Shown piece after piece: positions 17,336-23,691 of a stretch of 64,000 nt of DNA. Each line of letters starts with the position of its first letter. Position 1 is the first letter of the stretch. The stretch is taken from NCBI GenBank assembly GCA_031460175.1, contig JAVKGW010000002.1, positions 186,001 through 250,000 of the forward strand, read 5' to 3'. A model generated the notes under the pieces. That model saw only the letters and a list, made by a program, of their open reading frames with translations, made no database searches and was not told the DNA's origin. The translations under genes and the position numbers were made by a program. This DNA is from Armatimonadota bacterium. Lineage in GTDB: Bacteria > Sysuimicrobiota > Sysuimicrobiia > Sysuimicrobiales > Sysuimicrobiaceae.

Positions 17336-17539
17336 TCACTCCAGATCGTACGGGATCAGGGCCCGGATGCGCCTCGTGTCCTGGGGTGCCACCGGCACCT
17401 CCTGGGCGAGGCTGCGCAGCCGCCGGGCCCGTTTCTTCTCCTTCAGATGCCCTCCGCCCTGACGCCGGCGGAGGAGCCTGCCGCTTCCCGTTACCTTGAT
17501 CCGCTTGCGCGTGCCCTGATGGGTCTTGGCCTTGGGCAT
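17336..17539 (-). CDS. rpmI: 50S ribosomal protein L35
   Basis: A 67-residue, highly basic protein beginning MPKAKTHQGTRKRIKVTGSG with RRRQGGGHLKEKKRARRLR, typical of L35. The C-terminus (RRIRALIPYDLE) is a little diverged from the usual KRIKRLLPY ending but clearly homologous. It sits between infC and rplT in the universal order with 12 nt gaps on each side, consistent with stoichiometric translation from one mRNA. Confidence 0.97.
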   Translation of the reverse strand: MPKAKTHQGTRKRIKVTGSGRLLRRRQGGGHLKEKKRARRLRSLAQEVPVAPQDTRRIRALIPYDLE

Positions 17540-17551
17540 CCTCCAGCCTCC

Positions 17552-18064
17552 TCACCGCCGGGCCGGGTTGTACACCACCACCATGTTTCGCCCCTCCATG
17601 GAGGGGGGGCGCTCCACGGTGGCGATGGGCGAGACGTACTCCGTGAGCCGGTCCAGGATCATGCGACCCAGCTCCGGGTGCACCGCCTCCCGGCCCCGGA
17701 ACCACATCTCCACCTTCACCTTGTGCCCTTCCTGCAGGAAGTTGTAGACCATCTTCGCCTTCGTCTGGAAATCGTGATCTCCGATCTTCGGGGTCATCCG
17801 GATCCGTTTCAACTCCATGATCCGGGTCTTGCGGTGCGCCTCCCGGTCCCGCTTGCTCTGCTCGTACTTGTACTTCCCGTAGTCCATGATCCTGACCACG
17901 GGCGGATCCGCCTGAGGCGCGACCTCCACCAGATCCAACCCCGCCTCCCGGGCCCGCTGCAGGGCCACGTGGATGGGAACGATCCCGAGATTCTCTCCGC
18001 CCGGCCCGATCAGCCGGACCTCATGTGCTCGAATCCGTTCGTTCACCCGGGGTTCCCGATGGAT
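17552..18064 (-). CDS. infC: Translation initiation factor IF-3 with probable ATC start
   Basis: A 170-residue IF-3. The N-domain starts REPRVNERIRAHEVRLIG and has VRIMDYGKYKYEQSKRDRE; the C-domain has PKIGDHDFQTKAKMVYNFL and KVEMWFRGRE. IF-3 discriminates against non-standard start codons, and infC often begins with AUU or AUC as autoregulation. Here a strong ribosome site (AGGGAGGGGAG) lies 2-3 nt upstream of ATC at 18064, giving family length. ATG 18109 would put the start inside a perfect hairpin, and GTG 18046 has no ribosome site. Two leader hairpins precede it. Confidence 0.9.
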   Translation of the reverse strand: MHREPRVNERIRAHEVRLIGPGGENLGIVPIHVALQRAREAGLDLVEVAPQADPPVVRIMDYGKYKYEQSKRDREAHRKTRIMELKRIRMTPKIGDHDFQTKAKMVYNFLQEGHKVKVEMWFRGREAVHPELGRMILDRLTEYVSPIATVERPPSMEGRNMVVVYNPARR

Positions 18065-18083
18065 GCTCTCCCCTCCCTCTCTT

Positions 18084-18106
18084 GGGGCATCCTCGGAGGA
18101 TGCCCC
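18084..18106 (-). promoter_or_regulatory. Leader hairpin just upstream of the infC ribosome site
   Basis: A perfect 10 bp inverted repeat with a 3 nt loop: on the minus strand GGGGCATCCT, loop CCG, AGGATGCCCC. It ends about 5 nt before the Shine-Dalgarno of infC and is not followed by a T-run. Position suggests a translational or L20-related control element rather than a terminator. Confidence 0.55.
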
Positions 18107-18115
18107 CATGATCCC

Positions 18116-18149
18116 GGTAAAATGAAAGCGGGCAGCAGAAGCCGCCCGC
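18116..18149 (-). terminator. Intrinsic terminator/attenuator in the infC leader
   Basis: On the minus strand a 9 bp stem (GCGGGCGGC / GCTGCCCGC, one G-U pair) with loop TTCT spans 18149-18128 and is followed by TTTCATTTTA (18127-18118). No gene ends just upstream of it on this strand (the next feature is the divergent mlaE), so it would terminate only transcripts begun in the leader. This is the arrangement of the L20-controlled attenuator before Bacillus infC. I could not identify an alternative antiterminator pairing by eye. Confidence 0.6.
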
Positions 18150-18258
18150 AAGATGTGTCCCGCGCGGAATCTCCCTGTCCCATCACGCGGGCATGGGATC
18201 CCCGTCGCGGAAGGAATCGCCAGGCTTCTGCGCGCACCCGAGCCGCGATCACCCTAAC

Positions 18259-19056
18259 ATGGGCGTGGAGGTCCGTCAAGCCAGGTCACGGCCGTCCCTC
18301 TGGGAGGCGATGGGGCGCGTTGTGCTGGGCTGGCTCGAGGAGCTGGGCGCGGGAACGCTGCTCCTCCTGCGGGTCCTCGGGGCCCTTGCCCGCTTCCGGT
18401 GGGAGGGCCGGGAGACCCTCCGCCAGATGGACCGGGCGGGCGTGGAGTCCATCCCCCTGGTCCTGCTCACCGGGACCTTTTCCGGCATGGTCCTCGCCTT
18501 CCAGACCGCCCGGCAGCTCCTGGCCATGGGAGCCGAAGGGTTCGTGGGGGGACTTGTGGCGGTGTCCATGGCCCGGGAGGCGGCTCCCGTGTTCACCGCG
18601 GTCACCGTGGCGGGCCGGGTGGGGGCAGGGTTCGCCGCGGAACTGGGCACCATGAAGGTCACGGAGCAGGTGGACGCCCTGGAGGTCATGGCCACGGATC
18701 CCGTGGAGTACCTGGTGCTGCCCCGGGTGACGGCCCTGGTGGGGATGTTGCCCGTCCTGGTCCTCCTGGCGAACGCGGTGGGCGGATTGGGGGGCTATGT
18801 GGTCGCGGTCCTCGCGGGGGTGCCGGGGAGCATGTACCTGAGCTCCGTGCGGGAGTTCCTGGACTTCACGGATGTGCTCAAGGGGCTCGGAAAGGCTGCG
18901 GCCTTTGGGGCGGCCACCGGCCTCGTGGCCTGCACCAAGGGGCTGCGGGCCTCCGGCGGCGCGGAGGGGGTGGGGCGGGCCACCACGGGCAGCGTGGTGA
19001 CCGCCATCGTGCTCCTCCTCGTCCTCAACTACTTCCTGGACCTCCTGCTGTTCTGA
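18259..19056 (+). CDS. mlaE: MlaE-family ABC transporter permease (MCE system)
   Basis: A 265-residue integral membrane protein with five to six helices. It shows the MlaE/YrbE pattern: VLLTGTFSGMVLAFQTARQL, VSMAREAAPVFTAVTVAGRVG, AELGTMKVTEQVDALEVMAT and LVLPRVTALVGMLPVL. MlaE is the permease of the ABC complex that moves phospholipids through an MCE ring. ATG 18259 is preferred for length; ATG 18310 or a start at 18193 are alternatives, and no strong ribosome site separates them. It opens a three-gene operon with mlaF and mlaD. Confidence 0.92.
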   Translation: MGVEVRQARSRPSLWEAMGRVVLGWLEELGAGTLLLLRVLGALARFRWEGRETLRQMDRAGVESIPLVLLTGTFSGMVLAFQTARQLLAMGAEGFVGGLVAVSMAREAAPVFTAVTVAGRVGAGFAAELGTMKVTEQVDALEVMATDPVEYLVLPRVTALVGMLPVLVLLANAVGGLGGYVVAVLAGVPGSMYLSSVREFLDFTDVLKGLGKAAAFGAATGLVACTKGLRASGGAEGVGRATTGSVVTAIVLLLVLNYFLDLLLF

Positions 19057-19067
19057 GCGGTGGAGCC

Positions 19068-19841
19068 ATGATCCTGGAGGGTCGCATCGAGGTGGTAGAC
19101 CTCCACAAATCCTTCGGAACGCAAGCGGTGCTGCGGGGCATCTCGCTCGTGGTGGAGCCCGGAGAGTCCGTGGCCATCCTGGGGCCCAGCGGTGCTGGCA
19201 AGAGCGTGCTCCTCAAGCACATGGTGGGCCTCCTGCAGCCGGATCTGGGCGAGGTCCGGATTGACGGGCACCCGGTGCACACCCTGCGCGGCCCGCAGCT
19301 GGGTGCCCTGCGCATGCAGATGGGGATGGTCTTCCAGGGTTCCGCCCTCCTTGACTCGCTCACCGTGGGGGAGAACGTGGCGTTCCCCCTTCGCCGCCAC
19401 CGCCGGATGGACGAGGGTACCCTCCAGGAAAAGGTCCTGGAGAAGTTGAAGCTGGTGGGCATGGAAGGCGCGAAGGATCGGATGCCGGCGGAACTCTCGG
19501 GAGGCATGCGCAAGCGGGTGGGCATCGCCCGGGCCCTGGCGCTGGAGCCCCGCATCCTCCTCTACGACGAGCCCACGGCAGGACTCGACCCGGTCACCGC
19601 CCGCGCGGTGGACGAACTCATCCTCCGTGTCCAGAAGCAGACCGGGACCACCACGGTGCTGGTCACCCACGACCTCCTGACCGCCTTGCGGGTGGCCCAG
19701 CGCATCGCGGTGCTGGACGGAGGCCGGTTCATCCTCGTGGGCCCTCCGGAGACCCTCTGGCGGTCGGATCACCCTCTGGTGGTGGAGTTCCTCCGCGCGA
19801 GCCGACTGCCCACCCGCCCTGAAGAGGAGGGAAGGTCATGA
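19068..19841 (+). CDS. mlaF: MlaF-family ABC transporter ATPase
   Basis: A 257-residue nucleotide-binding domain powering the MlaE permease. Walker A GPSGAGKS is near residues 39-46, the Q-loop is in GMVFQGSALLDSLTVGENV, the signature LSGGMRKRVGIARAL (the LSGGM variant typical of MlaF) is present, Walker B is ILLYDEPTAGLDP, and the switch His is in VLVTHDLL. ATG 19068 follows a GGTGGAG ribosome site 11 nt after mlaE. It overlaps mlaD by ATGA. Confidence 0.95.
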   Translation: MILEGRIEVVDLHKSFGTQAVLRGISLVVEPGESVAILGPSGAGKSVLLKHMVGLLQPDLGEVRIDGHPVHTLRGPQLGALRMQMGMVFQGSALLDSLTVGENVAFPLRRHRRMDEGTLQEKVLEKLKLVGMEGAKDRMPAELSGGMRKRVGIARALALEPRILLYDEPTAGLDPVTARAVDELILRVQKQTGTTTVLVTHDLLTALRVAQRIAVLDGGRFILVGPPETLWRSDHPLVVEFLRASRLPTRPEEEGRS

Positions 19842-21265
19842 AGCCGGAAGCCCGGGTCGGGCTCGCGGTCCTGCTAGGTCTTTTGCTGCTGGGAGCCCTG
19901 GCGGGATTCCTGGGACGGATTCCGCTCTTCGAACGAGGGTATGAATTCACCGTGGTGTTCGAGAGCGCGGAAGGGCTCGGTCCCGGCACTCCCGTCCGCA
20001 TGGCCGGGGTGCCGGTGGGGGAGGTGCGCGCCCTCCGCCTCACCCCCGATCACCGGGCCGCGGTGCGGGTACGCGTCCGGCCCGAGATCCGTATCCCCGC
20101 GGGATCCCGGTTCCAGATCGCCAGCAGCACCTTGCTGGGAAACCGTTACCTGGCCATCCTCCCCTCCGGGGAAGCTGAATCCATCCCGCCGGAGGCGGTG
20201 GTCCCGGGAGACCGGGCCTTCACCGTGGAGGACCTCTACCGGAGGGTGGAGGCTCTCGCGAGGGAGGTGGAGACGGCGGTGCGGGATGTGCGCCGCCTCG
20301 TGCGATCCGCCCAGGGCGTGGTAGAGCGTCTGGATCGGACCGTGGGCGCCGTTCAGGAGACGGTGGCCGATCCCCGGCTCCGGGCCCGACTGATCCGAAC
20401 CGCGGAGCACCTGGAGGGCGCGGGCCGGTCCGTGGAGCGGACGACCAGGCACGTGGAGAGGGTGGCGGAGGAGGTCGGGACGGAGGTCACCCAGGCCGCC
20501 CGCAGCCTGAGGGACTTCGCGCGGGACCTCCGGGCCACCGCCCAGGAGATCCGCCGGTTCACGGAGGACGTCACCGCCCGGGGGGAAACCGCCTCCCGGA
20601 TCCGCCGTTCCGTGGCCTCCGCGGAGGAGGCCATCCTCGCCGCCCAGCGCACCGCGGCCAGCGTGGAGCGGACCGCCCGGCGCGTGGAGGAGATGAGCCG
20701 CGATCTCCAGGAGGGGCTCATCAACGAGGCACGGCTGCGGGAGGCCCGGGGAGTTCTCGCAGACGCGCGCACGGCCGCCCGCCGGGTGGACGAAGTGATG
20801 GGCAAGATCGAGCGGACCGTGGAGGGTTTCACCCCCATCCTGCAGCGGGTCCAGGAGGGGATCCTTCTCCTCCCCAACCTGCACGTCACCTACGCGGTGT
20901 GGTACAACACCCGGACCCAGCTCCGCCACGATCTCGACCTCTGGGTGACCCCGGGAGAGGGCCGCTCTTACCGGTTGGGGATCCACGACGTGGGACGGGA
21001 GAACCTGCTGCAGCTCCAGGCGGGGTTCCGCCTCACGGATGCCCTGGCGTGGCGGGTGGGGCTTGTGGATTCCCAAGTGGGCATGGGACTCGACTACCAA
21101 GGTGAAGGGGGGTGGCGGGTTGCCCTGGACCTCACGAACTTCAACCGCCCCACCCTCCACCTCTCCCTTTACCACGCGGTCCAGCCCGCCTTGGCCATCG
21201 GCCTGCACCTGCGGGACGTGCTCCGGGAGCCCTCGTACGGGATCGGCCTGCGGTACCGGTTCTAA
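19838..21265 (+). CDS. mlaD: MCE domain protein (MlaD-like) with C-terminal beta-rich outer-membrane-like region
   Basis: A 475-residue protein. One N-terminal transmembrane anchor (residues about 8-27) precedes an MCE domain (33-115) with EGLGPGTPVRMAGVPVGEV and the hydrophobic loop STLLGNRYLAI. A long helical, coiled-coil region rich in Arg/Glu/Ala follows (125-345). The last 120 residues have alternating beta-strand character (VTYAVWYNTRTQLRHDL, LALALGL-type repeats, GIGLRYRF) and end in Phe, like an outer-membrane beta-signal. This suggests a protein bridging inner and outer membranes. ATG overlaps the mlaF stop after GAGGAGGGAAGG. No T-rich terminator is seen on this strand. Confidence 0.9.
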   Translation: MKPEARVGLAVLLGLLLLGALAGFLGRIPLFERGYEFTVVFESAEGLGPGTPVRMAGVPVGEVRALRLTPDHRAAVRVRVRPEIRIPAGSRFQIASSTLLGNRYLAILPSGEAESIPPEAVVPGDRAFTVEDLYRRVEALAREVETAVRDVRRLVRSAQGVVERLDRTVGAVQETVADPRLRARLIRTAEHLEGAGRSVERTTRHVERVAEEVGTEVTQAARSLRDFARDLRATAQEIRRFTEDVTARGETASRIRRSVASAEEAILAAQRTAASVERTARRVEEMSRDLQEGLINEARLREARGVLADARTAARRVDEVMGKIERTVEGFTPILQRVQEGILLLPNLHVTYAVWYNTRTQLRHDLDLWVTPGEGRSYRLGIHDVGRENLLQLQAGFRLTDALAWRVGLVDSQVGMGLDYQGEGGWRVALDLTNFNRPTLHLSLYHAVQPALAIGLHLRDVLREPSYGIGLRYRF

Positions 21266-21302
21266 AACAGAAAAGCCCCGGGACCGTGGAAGGTCCCGAG
21301 GC
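21264..21302 (-). terminator. Intrinsic terminator of the Lys-rich small gene
   Basis: Read on the minus strand, GCCTCGGGACC pairs with GGTCCCGGGGC around a short loop, then CTTTTCTGTTTTA follows. A G-U pair fits the minus-strand RNA, while the plus-strand version would have a C-A mismatch and no T-run, so it serves the leftward gene at 21326-21418. It lies between that gene and the end of mlaD. Confidence 0.7.
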
Positions 21303-21325
21303 AAGCACGAGCGCTCGGGGAAGCG

Positions 21326-21418
21326 TTACCGCTTCTTCTTCGCGCTCTTCTTCGCCGTGGACTTGGCGGAGGTCTTCTTGGCGGTGGCCTTCTTGCTGGC
21401 CGCCTTCTTCGCCGCCAT
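21326..21418 (-). CDS. 30-residue Lys/Ala-rich basic protein
   Basis: A micro-gene encoding MAAKKAASKKATAKKTSAKS followed by a similar basic end, about 45% Lys, made of K/A/S/T repeats like the tails of histone H1-like bacterial proteins. The ATG at 21418 is chosen because AAAGGAGGT, a near-perfect Shine-Dalgarno, precedes it by 9 nt; the longer in-frame 62-codon extension would start inside the promoter. It has its own TATACT -10 element and its own intrinsic terminator, so it is a stand-alone transcription unit. Likely binds nucleic acid or another polyanion; no function is proven. Confidence 0.75.
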   Translation of the reverse strand: MAAKKAASKKATAKKTSAKSTAKKSAKKKR

Positions 21419-21453
21419 GGCTCGGCTACCTCCTTTCCGTTTGGTTTGTAAGA

Positions 21454-21459
21454 AGTATA
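21454..21459 (-). promoter_or_regulatory. Putative -10 element of the Lys-rich small gene
   Basis: TATACT on the minus strand, preceded by TGCG (near an extended -10), about 36 nt upstream of the ATG. No good -35 hexamer is found at 16-18 bp. The surrounding 90 bp (21419-21510) is the most AT-rich stretch in this part of the window. Confidence 0.45.
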
Positions 21460-21510
21460 CGCAGGGAGTGCGAGAATTCCTCCTCCCTTTTCGCAAATTC
21501 GTTCGGGATT

Positions 21511-22539
21511 TCACGCGAAGGCCTGGACCCGTCGGAAGGCTTCCACCGCCCAGGCCACGTCCTCATCCGAGATGTGCCGGTGGGTGACGAGCCGGATCTC
21601 ATGCGGGGAGAGGGCAAAGCAGAGAACGCCCTGGGCCGCGAGCCGGGCGACGAGCGCGCGGGCATCCCCTTCCACCCGCACCAGGACGATGTTCGTGTCC
21701 ACCTGGTCCGGATCCACCTCCACGCCGGGGAGGCGGGAGAGTCCCCTGGCCAGCGCCTTGGCCCGTCGGTGATCCTCCGCGAGGCGGTCCACCATCTCCT
21801 GGAGGGCCACGATTCCCGCGGCGGCCAGCACCCCCGCCTGCCGCATCCCGCCGCCCACCACCTGCCGCCAGCGCCGCGCACGCTCGATGAAGGATTTGTC
21901 GCCACACAGCACGGAGCCCACGGGTGCGCTCAGTCCCTTGGAGAGGGAGAACATCACGGAGTCCACCGGCTCCGCCAGAGCCCTCGCGGGGACTCCCAGG
22001 GCCACCGCGGCGTTGAAGATGCGGGCCCCGTCCAGATGCACCGCGAGCCCCGCCCGGTGGGCGGCGGCGGTGGTGGCCGCGATGCGATCCGGGGAGAGGA
22101 CCACGCCTCCCGCCCGGTTGTGGGTGTTCTCCAGGCACACGAGGCGCGGAGGCGGGGAGTGGGAACCTGCGGGGTGCAAGGCCGCTTGCAGGGCCTCCGG
22201 GGAGATCCAGCCGCGCTCGCCCCGGATGGGACGCAGGGCGGCTCCCGCGAGCGCGCTGAGGCCTTGGCGCTCGTGCTCGTAGACGTGCGCGGTGGCCTCG
22301 CACAGCACCTCGTCTCCCCGCTGGGTGTGCGTGAGCACGGCCACCAGGTTCGCCATGGTGCCGCTCGTGCAGAACAGGGCCGCCTCCTTTCCCATCCGCT
22401 CCGCGGCGAGCTCCTCCAGAGCACGCACGGTGGGGTCTTCCCCGTACACGTCATCCCCCACTTGGGCCTGCGCCATGGCCTCCCGCATCCGCTCCGTGGG
22501 CTGGGTGACGGTGTCGCTGCGCAGGTCCACCTCCCGCAT
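21511..22539 (-). CDS. ltaE: Low-specificity L-threonine aldolase
   Basis: A 342-residue PLP enzyme of fold type I cleaving L-threonine or allo-threonine to glycine and acetaldehyde. The N-terminus VDLRSDTVTQPTERMREAM and VGDDVYGEDPTVRALEE are diagnostic. The active-site region LENTHNRAGG, the VHLDGARIFNAAVALG Asp that contacts PLP, and the Schiff-base Lys in FSLSKGLSAPVGS are all present. It ends about 50 bp upstream of the promoter of the Lys-rich gene and starts 6 nt after the small membrane protein gene. Confidence 0.95.
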   Translation of the reverse strand: MREVDLRSDTVTQPTERMREAMAQAQVGDDVYGEDPTVRALEELAAERMGKEAALFCTSGTMANLVAVLTHTQRGDEVLCEATAHVYEHERQGLSALAGAALRPIRGERGWISPEALQAALHPAGSHSPPPRLVCLENTHNRAGGVVLSPDRIAATTAAAHRAGLAVHLDGARIFNAAVALGVPARALAEPVDSVMFSLSKGLSAPVGSVLCGDKSFIERARRWRQVVGGGMRQAGVLAAAGIVALQEMVDRLAEDHRRAKALARGLSRLPGVEVDPDQVDTNIVLVRVEGDARALVARLAAQGVLCFALSPHEIRLVTHRHISDEDVAWAVEAFRRVQAFA

Positions 22540-22545
22540 TCTCCC

Positions 22546-22842
22546 TCACTCCTGGGGTTCCGGGGCTCGGGCCGCCTGGTACATTCCGATCCCCCGCCCC
22601 GCGATGGCGGAGGCGAGGTACCCGAGGAGGAAGAGGAAGAGGGCGCGCACCAACAGGGCCAGGACCAGGTTGAGATCCGGCCCCTGTTGCGGGGCCGGGG
22701 AGGTGAGCCGGCTCAGGGCGCCGGCCGCCAGCTCCGCGTACGCGGAGTAGAAGACGTAGATGAGCAGGAGTACCCCCACCACGAACACCACCATGCCCAG
22801 GATGCGGCCCGGCGGGTCCGCGGTGCTCCTTCCTCCCGGCAT
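22546..22842 (-). CDS. Small two-helix membrane protein of unknown function
   Basis: A 98-residue protein with two hydrophobic segments (about residues 15-40, ILGMVVFVVGVLLLIYVFYS, and 58-82, LVLALLVRALFLFLLGYLAS) separated by a Pro/Gln-rich loop; both termini are short and polar. Start ATG 22842 has an excellent ribosome site (GGAGGTGAGG). It lies between mtnP and the threonine aldolase gene on the same strand. I do not recognise a family; nothing in the sequence suggests an enzymatic role. Confidence 0.72.
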   Translation of the reverse strand: MPGGRSTADPPGRILGMVVFVVGVLLLIYVFYSAYAELAAGALSRLTSPAPQQGPDLNLVLALLVRALFLFLLGYLASAIAGRGIGMYQAARAPEPQE

Positions 22843-22875
22843 CGCCTCACCTCCTGCCGATTGGGGTTTCGCGGC

Positions 22876-23691
22876 TCATCGCGCCTCCACCCGGGCCCGA
22901 TCCAGGGCGTTCGGGCAGAGGGGACAGGTGTTGTCCTCGGGCAGCCGCGTGATGGCCTCCAGGATGAGCGCGCGCAGCTTTGCGTTGTTCGCCGAGAACA
23001 TGCGCATCACCTCCTCCGCGCTCACGGGCTCCACGTCCGCCCTCCCCTCCAGGCCCACGTCGTAGTCCGTGACCAGGGAGATGTTCACGTAGCAGATTCC
23101 CAGCTCCCGGCTCAGGATGGCCTCCGGATACTGGGTCATGTTGATCACCTCCCACCCCTGCGCCTGGAACCAACGGCTCTCCGCCCGGGTGCTGAACCTG
23201 GGCCCCTGGATCACCACCACGGTCCCCCGCTCGTGCAGGGGAAGCCCCTGCTCCCGGGCCACCTCCGCCACCAGCTTCCGCAGGGTGGGGCAGTAGGGAT
23301 CCGCGGCGCTCACGTGCGTGGTGATGGGACCGTCGTAGAAGGTGTCCGCCCGCCCCCGGGTGCGGTCCACGAACTGATCGCACAGCACGAAGTCCCCGGG
23401 CCGGATGTGGGGCTGGAGGCTGCCGACCGCACAGGGCCCGAAAATCCACCGCACGCCCAGCTCCCGCATGGCCCACAGGTTCGCCCGGTAGTTGATGCGG
23501 TGGGGCGGGATGCTGTGGTCCCGGCCGTGCCGGGGCAGGAACGCCACGCGCTTGGTGCCCACCTGTCCGATGGTCACCGCGTCGCTGGGAGGACCGTAGG
23601 GCGTCTCCACCCGGTACTCCTCCACCTCTTCCAGGAGCTGGTAGAACCCCGAACCTCCGAACACGCCCACATCCGCGCGAACCGCCCTCAT
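22876..23691 (-). CDS. mtnP: S-methyl-5'-thioadenosine phosphorylase
   Basis: A 271-residue PNP-family phosphorylase that splits methylthioadenosine to adenine and methylthioribose-1-phosphate in methionine salvage. It shows GVFGGSGFYQLLEEVEEYRV, FLPRHGRDHSIPPHRINYRA (phosphate and ribose contacts), VIQGPRFSTRAESRWF and VINMTQYPEAILSREL. The Cys-rich end (NTCPLCPNAL) is found in several MTAPs and may stabilise the fold by disulfides in thermophiles. ATG 23691 overlaps the stop of the VWA gene, so a metabolic enzyme is translationally coupled to the MoxR/VWA operon. Confidence 0.93.
   Translation of the reverse strand: MRAVRADVGVFGGSGFYQLLEEVEEYRVETPYGPPSDAVTIGQVGTKRVAFLPRHGRDHSIPPHRINYRANLWAMRELGVRWIFGPCAVGSLQPHIRPGDFVLCDQFVDRTRGRADTFYDGPITTHVSAADPYCPTLRKLVAEVAREQGLPLHERGTVVVIQGPRFSTRAESRWFQAQGWEVINMTQYPEAILSRELGICYVNISLVTDYDVGLEGRADVEPVSAEEVMRMFSANNAKLRALILEAITRLPEDNTCPLCPNALDRARVEAR

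Noticed and set aside
18065-18109. ATG at 18109 as the infC start
   Set aside because: It falls beside a perfect hairpin and lacks a ribosome site; the strong AGGGAGGGGAG lies just before ATC 18064, which gives the normal IF-3 length.
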